Shown: positions 21,127-34,600, numbered from the stretch's first letter. The stretch: DNA of 64,000 bases from Progne subis subis (GCA_022316685.1 JAKJHU010000037.1:1537792-1601791); one strand, 5' to 3'. Numbers and translations: made by a program. Notes: generated by a model from the letters alone, not told the origin.

Positions 21127-24079
21127 CCCTTCCTGCGTAAGACATTAAAGTCAAATCAAGAAAAAAATAAGTACTGCAGTAGTATTCTAGTTTTACTTGC
21201 ATGGTCACTGGCCTTGAGAAATGGAGCCACGATACAGGGTATTACATGGTATAGATGTGCTCAAATTGTATCAGCCACCTAGCTTCACGGGTTCAAGGAT
21301 TTTGCCAGTTCCCAGTAGCTACAGGTGCAAACAGCTCTTACTCAAACTGAGTAAGAGTCACAGCAGGACCTTTAAACATCCACTCTGCCTCCAAATGCAA
21401 TGCCTCACACATGCTGAAGACCCTGGAGCAGAAGCCAGGCTGAAGGGTAAACTTTCTGCGACAAAAGTGTGGAAAGGGAGAGAAACAGAGATGTGCTTCC
21501 TGTCCCCAGATCCCATCTAAGATGTCCTGAAATATTTGAAACTGAACTGAAAAGCTGGAAGGTCTGGGCTGGAGGGAGAAGCTGGCTTTATGGGGCTGTG
21601 CAGGGAATGGGGCAAGAGGTGGGAGCAGGAAGAGAAAGCAGTGAAAAGCAAGCAGGCATCCAGAGGAAACACTCTGCATAGCACATGGAACATTTTGGGC
21701 CCTAAACCACTCCTGCTGGGCCTTTATCTCCCCATGTGTTCTTGAATCCTGGCTGTCTGCAGTGCTGTAACCTGACACAAAAACATTGCAGATAGGCACA
21801 GTTGTTTTCCAGTGGATATGAGAGGAAGGAAGCTGTGCGTGATCACACACAAGATACAGCCAGAAATGTTAGCTGCTAGGGGAACAAATGACTCCTTGCA
21901 GAAAAATGCATGGATCCAGTCATCAAAGCATGCCTTGACTGAGGAGTGCTGTCTTGAGCTGCCAGGGATGGCTGTGCAGCAGTCAGGTTGCACAGCAACC
22001 CCTTCTCAGCAGGCCTTGCCAGGGCTGGAGTCAGGGCTCCTGCAGAAGGAGGTCGGGCTCTGCCAAAAAGCTGGGTCATGTTCTAAGAGTTGCGTCTGTT
22101 GCTGTGGGAACAAAGCTGGCTCTGGCTGTGATTGTAGGCATAAGTGTAGGCCTTTCCAAGACTGGATTGGGTGAGAGACACCTCTGTGACACAAAAAGTT
22201 CACTCTACTGATAGATAACCTGCTGCCTTTGCTGTCCTGTAAACAGTTCTACTGGGGTGCTGCTTGTATTGGAGAGATTAGAGGTTGTGTCATGCCTGAA
22301 GGTGCGAGGGCATTGTGGCCCCATGCTGCAGGGTTTTGTGGGGCTGGTCCTTGCACAGCTCAGGATGCCTTCCCAGCCAGTTTGAGATACCACATTGTGG
22401 AGGGCTGCTAGTGACAGTGATTGACTCTTTTCCCCCAAAAAAGGTCTGTCACTGTCACCGCTGTGTCACCCTAACACAGAACAACACTGAGAGAACTGGG
22501 ATAAATCGACACAGAATATGGACTTAAAAGTGCCATGAGGAATGCTGTAGCACAGTGCCATGGCTAAAAATGCATAGGAAGCTGGATTTATGTCAGCACA
22601 GATCAGCCCAGACGAGCCTAGTTTCTTACTTGTTAGAAGTACTCTGTCTGACCAAGGCCTCATTCAAATAAGACTCTGAGCCTTTGGTCAAAGCCAACAA
22701 AAATTTTTGTGAATTCTAATATTACAGGATCTTCTCTTGAAAACTGAAATATGTGGAGGATATTGTATAAGAAGTTTAGAATATCAGATAATTGCTATAG
22801 AACCAATATACCTTTTAGGAACACATATTTTTAAGGAAATAATAGGGATGGTCAGTGGTGTTACAAGGATAGAAAAGGACATACTCTAGACTTGTTGCCA
22901 GCTGCTAGTCTTTGTTCATGTCAGCTAATGTCCTCATGGAATTAGAACCTCTTGTAGAGGCACAGAGAAGTGGGTACTTCCTTCCCCTTAGACTGGGTCA
23001 TCACATCTGTGCTTATTTTACTTCATATTCCCAGAAAATAACTTCTTTATTTTCCAGAAATATATGTAAAAATAATCTTCTTCTTTTTCTCCCTTTGGTG
23101 TGATTTTTGAGACACAAGAAGAACTCAGTTCATTGAACATCAGAAATGGTTATTAGGGTGCCTAAGCAGATCTCAGAAGTAAGTCCATAATTTTGTCCAT
23201 ATCTTTTATGTGTCCCAGTTTGGTTCTGTCAATGGAGGTACATCTACAAGCTCTGATAAGGGAGATATTTGAACAAAAGCTTTCTTGAGCTTGAAATAAA
23301 TTTGCCAGTTGGTTAGGCATTGGAAAAATACCTGTTCCAGTAGTAATTTTGTAGTAAAATAATAATTTTTTATTGTAATAATAATTTTGATGGCAACCTC
23401 ATGTTTACAAATGAGGTTTTGCAAACAGAGGTGGCTTACTGCCCTTCATGTGCACCCTACCCAACTCAGTTATGCCTACAACTTTATGAGCGAGATGGAG
23501 AAGATGGAGAAGACAACACTAATCAAGAAGTTATATTTAGTATTTAATATACTTATCTAACTATGTCTAAATGTTAAGATGGAAATATAATAACATTGAA
23601 AATATATTAAATCAAAGTTTAATGCTTTCTTTTATTGGGTGAAATCTTGATGTACAAGAATAGGTGTTAATAGACAGGAGTCATTCTACATGACACTATA
23701 AAGCAATAGTCACAGGTTAGGTTTACAGTTTAATTATATGTAGTTAAGTTCTATAGAAGAAAGTTCAAAAGGTATTAAATTAGCAAAGCCAGTACTCAGA
23801 GGTTGGGGCCTTGTTCTTGTAAGTTGTTGAACTTAGCCTATCTTTTTGTGTCTTCATTACTTCATGCTTATGAAGTAATCCCTAATGAAATTACTGTTTG
23901 CTATTTTTACTTTAGGTCCTTTGCCTCCAGTAGCAATCTGAATGAGTGGTGCCTGGTGAACGAAACAGCTATTCAGTATTTTAATGATGTCTCCTCATTA
24001 GCTATATCATGGCCCTAGGCTTAATTTGTTGTACAGTAGTAGTCTTTTCTGTACAGCAAAGAATCATTTTTTTTTCATA

Positions 24080-24088
<9 letters not shown>

Positions 24089-24110
<22 letters not shown>

Positions 24111-24122
24111 GGGGGGGGGGGG
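24089..24122. repeat. T22 then G12 homopolymer pair
   Basis: A run of about 22 T is followed directly by about 12 G. Such junctions are prone to assembly error; a G12 run can also adopt non-B structure. Confidence 0.93.
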
Positions 24123-24321
24123 TGTGGGCGTGGAGCGGTGGGGAAGAGGGGTTGGGTTTTGTTTTTTGAGGTTTTTTTGTAACTTCTATTGCCACAGCAC
24201 CTGAATGTCTCAGGAAAAAACTTCACGAGTAACATTTTTCTTTATAAGATAACTCTTAGGCAGAGAGGTATTATTATATTCATTTCCTGGGGTCAATTTC
24301 TGCCTAGACCAGAATTCATAA

Positions 24322-24414
24322 TAAAATCACAGACTCATAGAATGGCTTGAATTGGAAAGGACCTTAAAAATCACCAACTTTCAAGCCTCTGCCATGGGCA
24401 AGGACACCTTCCAC
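24322..24414 (-). mobile_element. CR1 LINE, 3' piece split by an LTR insertion
   Basis: It has reverse-complement CR1 3' end landmarks AATCACAGACTCATAGAATG and GCCATGGGCAAGGACACC. It is interrupted at 24,414 by the solo LTR and continues at 24,840. Confidence 0.9.
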
Positions 24415-24839
24415 TGATGCCTAGGGAAGGCTGACCTGAAACAGAGACTGGACAGGGCTAGAGAATAAAGTAGGTATTTATTGAAAGGCCTCCAGGATCT
24501 ACCTTGGGCAGGACAGAAGCATCACCAGGGCTACACCGAAGGTGGACTGAGAATGGTCACAAAATGGCTAACCAGTCACAAGGTCCTACACTTTTATAAG
24601 TTTTGGTTCATTTGTACATTGGGGTTTAATTGTCCAATTACAGCTTCTTGTTCTCTGTTCATGTCCACCATTGTTTATGATGTTGGGCTGGAAGTTGTCC
24701 TTGGTCCTCAGCAGGAAAAGGATTTGTTTCATCTACTACTCTGTGAAGAGAGTTTACTGGCACTTAATATGAGACTCAGAACCACACCCATAGGCAGCGC
24801 AGAATCTGAAAAACAAGAAAGCTAAAACTTAAGGCATCA
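24415..24839 (-). mobile_element. Solo LTR of an endogenous retrovirus
   Basis: This 425-bp element begins TGATGCC and ends GGCATCA, giving perfect 7-bp inverted termini with the TG...CA rule. Read on the minus strand it has a TATA-like TATAAAAG (about 24,591-24,598) and downstream an AATAAA signal (24,477-24,482), which fits minus-strand U3-R-U5 order. CCAC flanks both sides (24,411-24,414 and 24,840-24,843) as a 4-bp target duplication; removing one copy restores the CR1 text. No internal viral genes are present, so it arose by LTR-LTR recombination. A 4-bp duplication points to an ERV1/gammaretrovirus-like class, but the family is not certain. Confidence 0.9.
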
Positions 24840-25155
24840 CCACTAGACCAGGTTGCTCAGGGCCCCATCCAACCTGCATTCAAATACTTCCAGGAATGGA
24901 GCATCCACGGCTTCTCTGGGCCACCTGTTTCAGTGCCTCAGCACCATCACAGTACAGAATTTCTGCTACAGAACCAGCTCTCTTTCAGTTTGAAGCCATG
25001 CCCCTGCTTCCTATAACTACACTCCTTGATTAATAATCCCTCCCCTATTTTCTGTAGTTTCCACCCACTTCAGGTACAAAAGGGCTGCTCCAAGATGTCC
25101 CCAGATACCTCTCTTCTCTAAGCTAACAACCCCAAATTTCTCAAGCACCATAGAT
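24840..25155 (-). mobile_element. CR1 LINE, 5'-ward piece beyond the LTR insertion
   Basis: It continues the CR1 from 24,322: ACTAGACCAGGTTGCTCAGG, GGAGCATCCACGGCTTCTCT, CAGTTTGAAGCCATGCCCCT and finally CTAAGCTAACAACCCCAAAT. The right boundary is judged by eye. Confidence 0.88.
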
Positions 25156-28100
25156 CTTTAGGGGTGAAATGCCTATTGTGGAAGACAGAGGATAGCATTA
25201 AGGAGGCCGAAAAACCATCCACAGCATCCTTTGCCTCCAGCTTGGATTGAGAGCATTCAAAACTGAGAAATCAGATTCCAGCCCTGGGACACTTCTGATG
25301 GTTGTGCCAAGGTTTCCTCTGAGGGATCCTAGCAGGAGCACAGTGAAAATAAATATTAAACAATAGTGACCAAAACCATAAACATGAGCTTAAATAACTT
25401 CCCAGCTTCACAGAGGATATCCTGTACAACAGCTGGAACAACTCCATTGCCTTTGACATCTGAAAACAGATCCAGCCACTTCCTTTTTGCCAGCTGTGGC
25501 ATCTGTATTAGAAGGCATTCCGCTGCATGAGGAATACTAATTTGTGGGTTTGCTAGAATTTCCCTCCCTTGAGCTTGCACCTATCAGATTTGAAGGTATG
25601 ATCAAAGAGGAGTGTCATTCTCAAAGTTACTAATTGAGTCCATTAAAATCCAGCATCAGACTGCTTTTCAACTGCCACTGGAACAATTCAGGAATTGTAG
25701 GTCCTGTGTTCGATAAAAGTTAAGATTTCTATTGTATCTTGAGTATAATGTAAGCCTGGAGCATCCTTTCCAAATACATTTCTCAAAATAAAAAAGCAGA
25801 TATTGTTACTTGAATAGATTTAATTTTAAATGTTTAGGGAACATTTTTAGAAATAATTTCTCCTTTAATTCATCTCACTGAAGACTGAAAGTTGAATTAT
25901 GCTGGTGAAGGAAGTTGAACTGAACAAATCTAAACTATAGCTATTTCCATTTTCCTTGAAGGCTGTATTTTAAGTATTCTGTGAATAGCTTAAATCCTCA
26001 CTGCCTAAATGGATTTCTGATTTTCTAAAGAAAAATAATAATAATTATTTAGAAATATAATTCAAAATTAGTTCTCCAAACAATGACTGTAATTGCTGGC
26101 TAAAAGAAATTCTGCATAAAATCTCTCTGATATTCTTTTTTTAAAAGGAAGACCTAACACAAACATGACCTAGAAAATTGCTTGGGAAGAAGAAAAGAGA
26201 AAAAGGATGAAACAGCTTGTCACATAATCAAACTGATTATGCATTATGTTTTTGAAACAGAAGCTCTAAAAAGAGACATGATAATGGGCATTCATTCCAG
26301 AGAGCGTACGTGTACAAACACACATGCACACACACACAAAAGAAAAAGTACTGGAATAATTAAAGTAATATTTTACACTTTAATTCTGTATTAGCAGCAG
26401 TTCCAATAGGACTTGTATAGGATATTTTCCACACCATAGAATATCTCCCAAACCCAAAACCAAATTTTGTAATAATCTCCTGATGCATCTCTTCATGCTT
26501 GTTTAAAAAACTCAACCGAACATCAGTTAATATCAGTTGGTGGTTTTATTTGCACGCACACACACACATTTATCATGTAGCCACATCCACTGCATATATA
26601 TTTAAAATGGGTTTTGAAAAGGTTACATAACCCCCAGAAGGATATGCTTGATCCAAAGCCTTCAGCTTTCCAAAGTAGGCAGAGATTCCCAGTATTTGAT
26701 GTTGCTTTGAATCCAAAGTTTGGTTACTGACACTAGGAGTTGGCAACCTTTTTTATCTGTATGATAATGTCACATTTCCCTGCTCTTTGTCACTGTCTCA
26801 CTCCAGTAACTTGGTGAGCACAGGTAGGAAAATTAATAACCTTCTCTCCTGGTCTGGAGAGCTGTCATGGGTTTAAGCTTGGGGAAGTACAAACAGCATT
26901 ATAAGTTTGTATGAGGAAATCCCCATTCCCAATGCTAAGTTCTCGAAGGCAAATGTCTGTTGAGTGTCACAGCTGCAGAGAAAAAAGGAACATGACACAG
27001 CATATCCTATGCTCATACAGCAGCCTGCTTGTGTTGGGTGAAACTTCCTGTCCTAGGAAAGATAATGAGAATTTTCTCCTGGGAAAAACCCTCTCACTTC
27101 TGTCAAAATTCCTTTTTAAAATGGGGGACACTACTGGTGTACATTGGTGTACAAATTGTCGGTAGTAGACAACAACTTCTTTGGAGAATTTGATGAACTG
27201 CTTTACCACATATTATAGGTGAAGTTAGGAGAAAGGCTTGAACCTGTCCCACCACAGGGGCCAGAAAGTGGTTTGTGCCATTCAAGTTGGAGTTGGCATC
27301 ACAGGTGATTCTGTTGGCTCTTCCCCTGTCACCCACAGCAGGGCACAGCCCAGTCAGATGCCACAAGCCACAGAAGAGAAATGAAAAATACTTTATTTAG
27401 CAAGGGGGAAATGTGCTTTCTGTTTGATGTGGCTTGTCTTAAATAAGCACCTCAGAGGAAGACTTCATACCACACTAGCTTTAAGAAAACATTGCTAACA
27501 AGAAAGGTATTTCCTACAGAGATATGACTGAATAATAGTTGATGGTAAAGAAATTTAGAAGGGGAGAATATTGAGTGAACATGAGGAAAAAAATCCTTCT
27601 GATGAATCAGTTAAAGTATACCATGGTAGGAAATTGCAGTGTCATGAACAGGAACTTGTGATATCTCTTCAGATTTAAGGTAGTGAGATCTGCTTTCGCA
27701 CCTAAACCTGGAGCTCAGCCTCCTTCTTCTGCATAAAAACTCTAAAAAACATACTCTTTGGACATTGAGCAATTATTTTGATACTTAAAATTAACTCACT
27801 GGACAAAATAGAAAAAAATGCAAATGAGTTTGTATAAGAAAAACACCATGAAACCGAGAGAACATGAAATATGAAAATATAAAAAGCTGCATCATTTTAA
27901 CCATTTAGAAAAACATCTACAACATACAGCTTAAGCTGGCATTTCCAAGCACATTATTTTTAACTCTCACACACTGAAGTGTTTTGAGGCAAGGTATTTT
28001 ATCTACATTTCTAGTCATAAATTGAACCATTTAAAGAAGTAAAATACTGAAGCAGGGATGTCTAGAGAAAAAGGGCAAGAGCAATCTCTGCAGTTAGCAT

Positions 28101-28394
28101 TACAGGACATTGTGCAAATAGCTTTGCGTGAAAGAACTAGGCAGAAGGGGCATCTACCAAAAGCCTGCAATGCACACTGAAATTCACTCATGAAATCAAA
28201 CTTCTGCACACTCAGCAGTAATAACAATCAGAGAGTACATCCTTACCTTTCATGCTGCATTAACTGTCAACAAAACCACACTTACACAAGGCAAGGGTAA
28301 AATTTTACCTCATTTTGAGTGCATGGAAAATTGTCATTTCACCAAGTAATATTGTCAAGGTAAATTGCAATGTGCCTGCTCTGCTCTGCTCTGC
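25156..28394. other. Intergenic, no recognised gene
   Basis: It is AT-rich unique sequence with short AC-rich stretches near 26,320 and 26,555. I recognise no coding exon, RNA gene or mobile element. Confidence 0.55.
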
Positions 28395-28725
28395 ACAGGG
28401 ACAACCTCATTGGAGTCTACAGCCTCCTCAAAGGGGGCAGTGGAGGAGGAGGTGCTGAGCTTCTCTTTCTGGTGACCAGCAATAGGACATGAGGAAATGC
28501 AATGAAGTTGTATCAGGGGAAGTTCCGATTCTTTACTGCGATGCTGATTGGTCACTGGAACAGACTCCCCAGGGAAGTGATCATGGCACTGAGCCTGTCA
28601 GAGTTCAAGGAGTGTCTGGATTATACTCTTAATTATATGGTAATTTTAGTAAATCATGCAAAGAGCCGAGAGTTGGGCTCAATGATCCTTATAGGTCTCT
28701 TCCAACTTGAGGTACTCTCTGATCC
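28395..28725 (+). mobile_element. CR1 LINE 3' portion
   Basis: Plus-strand CR1 landmarks are GACAACCTCATTGGAGTCTA, CAGGGGAAGTTCCGATTCTT, CACTGGAACAGACTCCCCAG and ATAGGTCTCTTCCAACTTGA near the 3' end. It is moderately diverged. Confidence 0.87.
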
Positions 28726-29194
28726 TTTTCCTAGTCTGTCATTACCTTCTAGAAACTTTTTTTTTTTTCCCTTTTCATATCCCTTTCCCTCTCCTATTCA
28801 CTTCTCTGTTGCCATAACTTCTTCACTGAGTGTTTTGTAGAGTGCATTGTGTTCAAGGAGCTGGCAATCCTGAACATCCCTGTTCTGCTGGGCCTTGTAC
28901 ACAGGGCTGCAGCAGCCCATTCATTAGCGTGAGCAGCCCAACATGGGAGCCACCCCACACCAGCCTGAGCTGCACCGGTATCTATGGGATGGAGATAACA
29001 TTCCAAGCCACTGGAAGACTGTCTGTTAGCCAGACAGCCCACTCAGATAATCTGTGACTTACAAAACGGTTGAGAAAGGTGACTTTTGTGTGGATCAGGG
29101 TGTGGAGCACAGCTCTCCTGCCGGGGAGAGAGCTGCCCCTGGAGGAGTGAGTGATTATCTCAGTTGCTTGGAACATGATTTTAATAACACCAAG
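28726..29194. other. Intergenic, no recognised gene
   Basis: It is unique sequence between two CR1 fragments. It has moderate GC and chance open frames only. Confidence 0.5.
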
Positions 29195-29286
29195 GTCACT
29201 GTTTGATCCCTGTTTGGGCAATTCACTTAAGAGTTGGACTCGATCTTTCTGGTCTCTTCCAACTCAGCCTATTCTGTGTGATCGTA
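29195..29286 (+). mobile_element. CR1 3' terminal fragment
   Basis: It reads AGAGTTGGACTCGATCTTTC, GGTCTCTTCCAACTCAGCCT and ends ATTCTGTGTGATCG, the CR1 3' tail on the plus strand. Confidence 0.8.
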
Positions 29287-30080
29287 TTTCTGTGTGAGCC
29301 CTGTCACTGTAACCCCAAGCAGGCGCAGGTGGGTGCTGGTCTGCCTGCCCAGCAGGGTCCTGGGGCTGTGCCAGGTTCCACAGATCCCCTGCCTCCAGGG
29401 CTGCCTCACCTGCATCACAGACACAGAGCTGCCTGTGGGCAGCTCCCACACCATAGCAGCAACTTTGCCTCCTACGTGGCCTTGCCTGTTTCTAACCATG
29501 CAGCAAAAAGTTCTGTGAGCATCCTTTGGGAACAGAGTTTTCTTGTGAGAAAATCCTATATTAGCTCAAAGAAAAGGGGGAGGATGGGAGAATGTCATGG
29601 ACAGGATCTGCTCTGTGCGGAATTCCTTGGGGAAATCCATCTGGCTCCATCAGATGCTGCATGAGCACAAGAGTGCCCAGCATCTGAGGGATATAAAATG
29701 TACTCACTTTATATGTATTCCTCTTCTTATTGTACAAACCCTGCTATTTTATGAAGTTGTTTAATTTTCTAACCTTTCTTGTGGATATCCATAACAAGCC
29801 CTGCTCTGTCCCTTTCCCCCTTCACCTCACCCCCTCCCCAGAGCAGAACAACCTCCTCTGCCTTTTCCCCACTGTAGGTGTAACTCTGTCCTCTAATCCC
29901 TCCACCCCTCTGCACTGTCAGCTCACTTTCCTCATCACAGCCCTGAGAGCCAGGCCATAGAAAGGCTTTGAGATGCTCATGAAATGGCATAAAGTCCAAG
30001 CACAGGCGACTGAAAGATTCTGTCCCCACCTCAGTGTGTTTGCATTACATTTATATTTCTCATACTGTAACATATTCCCA

Positions 30081-30125
<45 letters not shown>

Positions 30126-31430
30126 AGTGCTGTAGAAGTTGAGAGGTCTGCACTGAAGAGTTGCATACCATGCCTCATGCAGAAACCAGCTACACCGAGC
30201 TGGGGAACTGCCTATCATTCCTAGACTATCCAGGTGCCTAATGCTACCAAGTCACCCAAAACCACGCAGCAAGCAAGCAAGGTGAAGGAGAGCTGCTGAG
30301 ATGACTTCCACTTGCACACTTCTCTGCTTTGTGTTTAGCTCTTTGTGAGACAGGCTTTAAATTATTCTGTTTTCAATAGCTTTTTTCTTCTTTTTTTTTC
30401 CTGACTGTCATTAGTCATCACCTGACTTGGAAGTGCTCAGGATCTGGGGAAGCCAAGGCATTTGTTCAGCTGTCAGGTGAGGCTTGTGACAGATGGCAAA
30501 ACTTTATTCTTAATGAGAAGTTTTTCCGCCACAGGTCTCCAGCAAAGGAGTCCTCCGTCCCTAAGGCTGCAGTGAGCCCAAGGTCACTGCGGCAGGATGT
30601 GCTCAGGTGAGTGGCAGGGAAAAGCACAAGCCCGGGGGAGTCTGTAACAGTCTGCAGGTGGTGCAAGCGATACCCTGAGGACTGTTCTATCTTTTGAACA
30701 CCAGGGTAATGATAAGGATGGCAACAAAAGGACAAACCTTTAGCCTTGGGGAAAACTCAAAAAGGGGCTTTCACATTGGAGCCAAAAACAAGCCAACAAA
30801 AAATTGAGTTATTTACTTGGACTTTATTACAGCCTTCATCCATCTGCATCAAACATTACTCATATTCACAGAGCTTTTAGTAGAAGGAATGACTAAATTA
30901 TAATAACACAGCAGTCTTATTTTCTAATATGCTACAAAAATGACTAAAGTATTAGCAGGAAAGCTCTAAAACTATAGACCCAGTATCTTATGGTCATATT
31001 TGAATTATATAATCTCTAATAATTCTTTCATATTTTTCCAAATGTATACCAATGGAATTGTTATCACAATCTTTTCCAAATTCCTGATAAAAGGCATCAA
31101 TGCAAATAAAAAATTATGGCATAGCTTTATGATATGTAAGAATCATGATCTCTGTCTTGTATATTTGTAACTTTCTGTATAAAAATTTATATCTAAACAA
31201 TATTTTCTGACCCCCTTTTGAATATATAGCATCTGTTAGGAAGTAAACACAGATTTTCTTGTACTGTATAAAAGATGCCAATGTTCTATAAAATGCTAAG
31301 AAAATGTTTTAAACATTTTTTTTCTTTTTTTTAACGTGAGTCTTTTTTTTTCTCCCTAGATCTGTGAAGAGACTATGTTTTCCTACTTGCTATTTCCATC
31401 ACATAGAGGAAAATTTTATTTTCCTTAATT
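29287..31430. other. Intergenic, no recognised gene
   Basis: Apart from the poly(A) at 30,082-30,123 I see only unique sequence. The 29,203-29,664 open frame starts inside a CR1 tail and is not a gene. Confidence 0.55.
30082..30123. repeat. Poly(A), 42 bp
   Basis: It is an uninterrupted A run. I see no flanking target duplication or coding relic proving a retroposon tail. Confidence 0.97.
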
Positions 31431-31610
31431 TAATCATAGAATCATGGAATGGCTTGGGCTGGAAGGGACCTTGAAGATCGTCTGGTTCCAACCTCCCTGC
31501 CATGGACAGGGATGACTTCACTAGACCACGTTACTCAGAGCCCTATCCAACTTGTCCTTGAACACTTCCAGAGATTTAGAGAACTCCTAGAATAAATCTA
31601 ATCTCTCCCT
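31431..31610 (-). mobile_element. CR1 LINE 3' fragment
   Basis: The reverse-complement CR1 3' end is present: AATCATAGAATCATGGAATG, GGGCTGGAAGGGACCTTGAA, CCTGCCATGGACAGGGATGA. The match fades after about 31,600. Confidence 0.9.
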
Positions 31611-34600
31611 AGACGTAAAAAGCATTACAGGAGTTGTCCCAAGCTGATAGAAATTGTTATACTTCTCTTGGAGCAAATCTTTGATTGTTTACATCTTCTG
31701 AAGGCTTGCTTCTGAACTGTGGCAAAGTGGAATTTTATTTGTTACTTTAGTAAGTGTTCAATATGCCCAGTTTGCTATGATATAAATCAATTTATTGTAG
31801 CTCCAGTACACTACAAAAATCCTCTTACGAATGTTGGAAATTTATTCTACCATTTTCAGGGCAGCAGTTGAAAGACAAATTGAATAAATTTTAGGTGGGT
31901 GTTCATGAAACAGAAAAAAAATCAGCAGCCTCTTAGGCAGATTTTTCCCTTTCTGGCTTTTTTTTTGGTTTTGTTTTTATGACATAGAAACAGGATGTAC
32001 CTTCCCTCTTTTATTATAGATAATTGCATCCAAATCTTTCCATATATTAAAAATAACTCATTTTCATGCATCTTTGTAAAATACCTGGTGGGCTTTTTTT
32101 TTTTTTTCTATTTTCTGCATCTCTGTTATTCCAAATTTTATTACATCTATTTGTCCAGGACTATATGTTTTTTCAAAGGAGATCATCAGATGCAATTTGA
32201 CAGTATGTTTGAAGAAGCTCTGATAAACAAAGAATGACTAATAGGGGTTTTATCATTATTTCACATCATTGTTCACTTCCAAGTGAAAACCTCAGCCTAC
32301 ATTTTTAAGGATGCTATTTGTACGAACAGCCTATTGGTTTGTTCAAATATTTTCTCAGAGTAGTTCCTTTTCTTTCCATTCTTTCCAGTTACTTTAAGTC
32401 CTTACTTGATACTTAAAAGCACATTATTACATGAATATTTTAATTTTCAGTACATGGACATCTTTCTGCTTTTAGCCCGCATATATTTTGTCCTTTCAAA
32501 ATTTTAGAGATTATTTTTTTGTGTCTAAGAGATTTATATAGGTTAGCTGTTTATTTTGCTAAGTCATGTTCTTCTTTCTGAGTAAGACTGAATTCTAAGT
32601 AAGATTAGTGGTAGACTGAATATTATACACAGTTTTGAAATATATTAGCCAACACATAATATGGCAATAATTTAGTATTTATATGTATAATACCTATAAA
32701 AAGACAATCATATTAAAGCCCAAAATTTTCTTGAGCTTTGGAGGCTGAGATAATCTGGTTTAGGGTTTACACTTTGTCATGGTTGCATTGATTTATGTCT
32801 CATTTGACAAGAAGGTACCTGATAAAGTGTCTTTTGAGTCATAGGACAGGAGGATTAAAGAAATCTAAAGTTTTCATATCTTTGGGCTCCAAATTCAAGT
32901 TAAGCATTGTAAAGTGGAGGTGACCTCCCTTGCAAAGATGCTGAGTCTCAGCTGGTATGGACGTGAGCTGTTCTCACTCATCACATTATCCCTCTGAAAT
33001 CCTCATGTTTTGCCCTGTCTGTTCCCTGTTACATGTGACATGTCTTCTCTGATCACAGATTCCTTCACATTCTCTTGCCCAATTGTTTTTCCCCAAACCT
33101 CTTTTCTCCTTAAACCCTTTCAAAACTGTGTATGCTTATAAATATTTCTAAATTCCATATAGAATTTTAAAAGGCAAGACACTAAGTAAAACCTTGACCA
33201 TGACCTTTTCTTTGAACTCTTCTTCCATAATCCCCATTTTTTCCCATGGTATATTATTTCCCCTGTTCCTAACCTATTTAGAGATTAACAATGTTATGCT
33301 ACTATGAAGAGATTTCGCATTTTTCTTTCTTCACAAACAACAATTTATTCCAGACAATGGACATTTTTTTTATCTCAGAACAAATAGGGATTAAGGCCAT
33401 GCTTCAATGCCTGAAAATTGTTGATGATCCTGCACATCTGAGTTTGGTAATTTGTAGTTCTGAGTTCTGGGGCTCCGGTTGTCCTATGCCCTTTCTGTAG
33501 AAAGAGGAAGGTAACTCCTTGCTCCCTTCCACCTTCCTCCAGTGCATCAATCCAGCCCTCCTGTGGAGACAGGGATATATATGAACCCTCAAGACTGAAG
33601 GTGATATGAAGTCCAGTAGCCAGAATTCAGCTTAAGAAGTCCAGTTTTGCACAGAATTTCTGAGCAAACACTTCTGTCCTGCCACCTTTGCTTTGCATTA
33701 GAGAGCTGTTACCCACAGCCAAAGTGCAGAGTGGGTTGGCACATTTAGTTATTTCCTAAATTGCTGCAACAAGTTTTGCCTGAACTTTTTGATCAATCTC
33801 CTCAACCCATAGAGTGAATATAATAACCAGGCAAAACACAATATTCACAAACAAGGAGGCCTCGTATCTGTCAGAGATTTTATTTTTTTCTGTCCTGATT
33901 TCTTTTCCAGCAGACACATAATGTAACTGTCATCTTTTATCATGAGATGTTGTGATATTTCTCTATTGCTTTCCTAAGCAACAGAGTCCCTTCAAGGCAA
34001 GTACAGTTATGTTTTCAATTAAAGCACAATGTCATACATTTGCTTCCATTTCCACCTCATTGACAAACAGTGAAGGTAAAGAATATATATTGTATTTCCG
34101 TCCAGTCTGTTCAAGAATTTGAGAACCACTCATAAGCTGGCAGGGCCAATGTATCACTGTGCATATGTAGCTTCTCACACTTATCACAGATTTGCACATC
34201 TAGGTCTCAAAAGCACATCCATCTTTTCAATGTCATTTGATTTCAAGTAGTTGCTGATTTCACTCTGTATCATTTAGGTAATACCTTTAAGCCCAGTGTT
34301 CTCCTCCACTTCTGAGTACTGTGACCGTTTTGATCTATTTGTGCAAATGTCCTCCCACACAAAGGCAAGTCAGAGGTGTGATACTGGCCCTCACCACCTG
34401 GAAACCTATGCCTTTTAATAGAGAGCTGTTTTGGTCCCATTCCTGAGTTCAGCAAATATTTTTACATTTAATGTTCCTATCTCTAATAAAAAGAATTGTC
34501 TTTCATGAATCATTTTGGTGGGTCTGAAGAACTGCAGGTTTTGTTTTATTTTTGACTGAGTACGGTTTGGATTAAAATAAACTTGGTTTGTTTTGCTGAG

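Larger units (their letters stand above)
20761..24321. other. Intergenic, no recognised gene
   Basis: It contains simple repeats only. The part at about 21,340-22,440 is richer in GC and open in several frames (longest 170 codons, minus strand 21,338-21,850), but no frame shows a known domain or splice structure. It may be an old decayed repeat or noncoding transcript. Confidence 0.55.

Noticed and set aside
24481..24825. 114-codon plus-strand frame
   Set aside because: It lies wholly inside the solo LTR and antisense to it; LTRs of this kind do not encode protein.
26860..26900. TGTCATGGGTTTAAGC, reminiscent of the start of some avian LTRs
   Set aside because: No matching right end, target duplication or promoter signals could be found, so the likeness is too short.
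29203..29664. 153-codon plus-strand frame
   Set aside because: It begins in a CR1 tail and continues through unrelated sequence, with no family resemblance.
30082..30123. Poly(A) 42 as the tail of a processed pseudogene
   Set aside because: There is no polyadenylation signal at the proper distance, no flanking direct repeat and no protein relic upstream.
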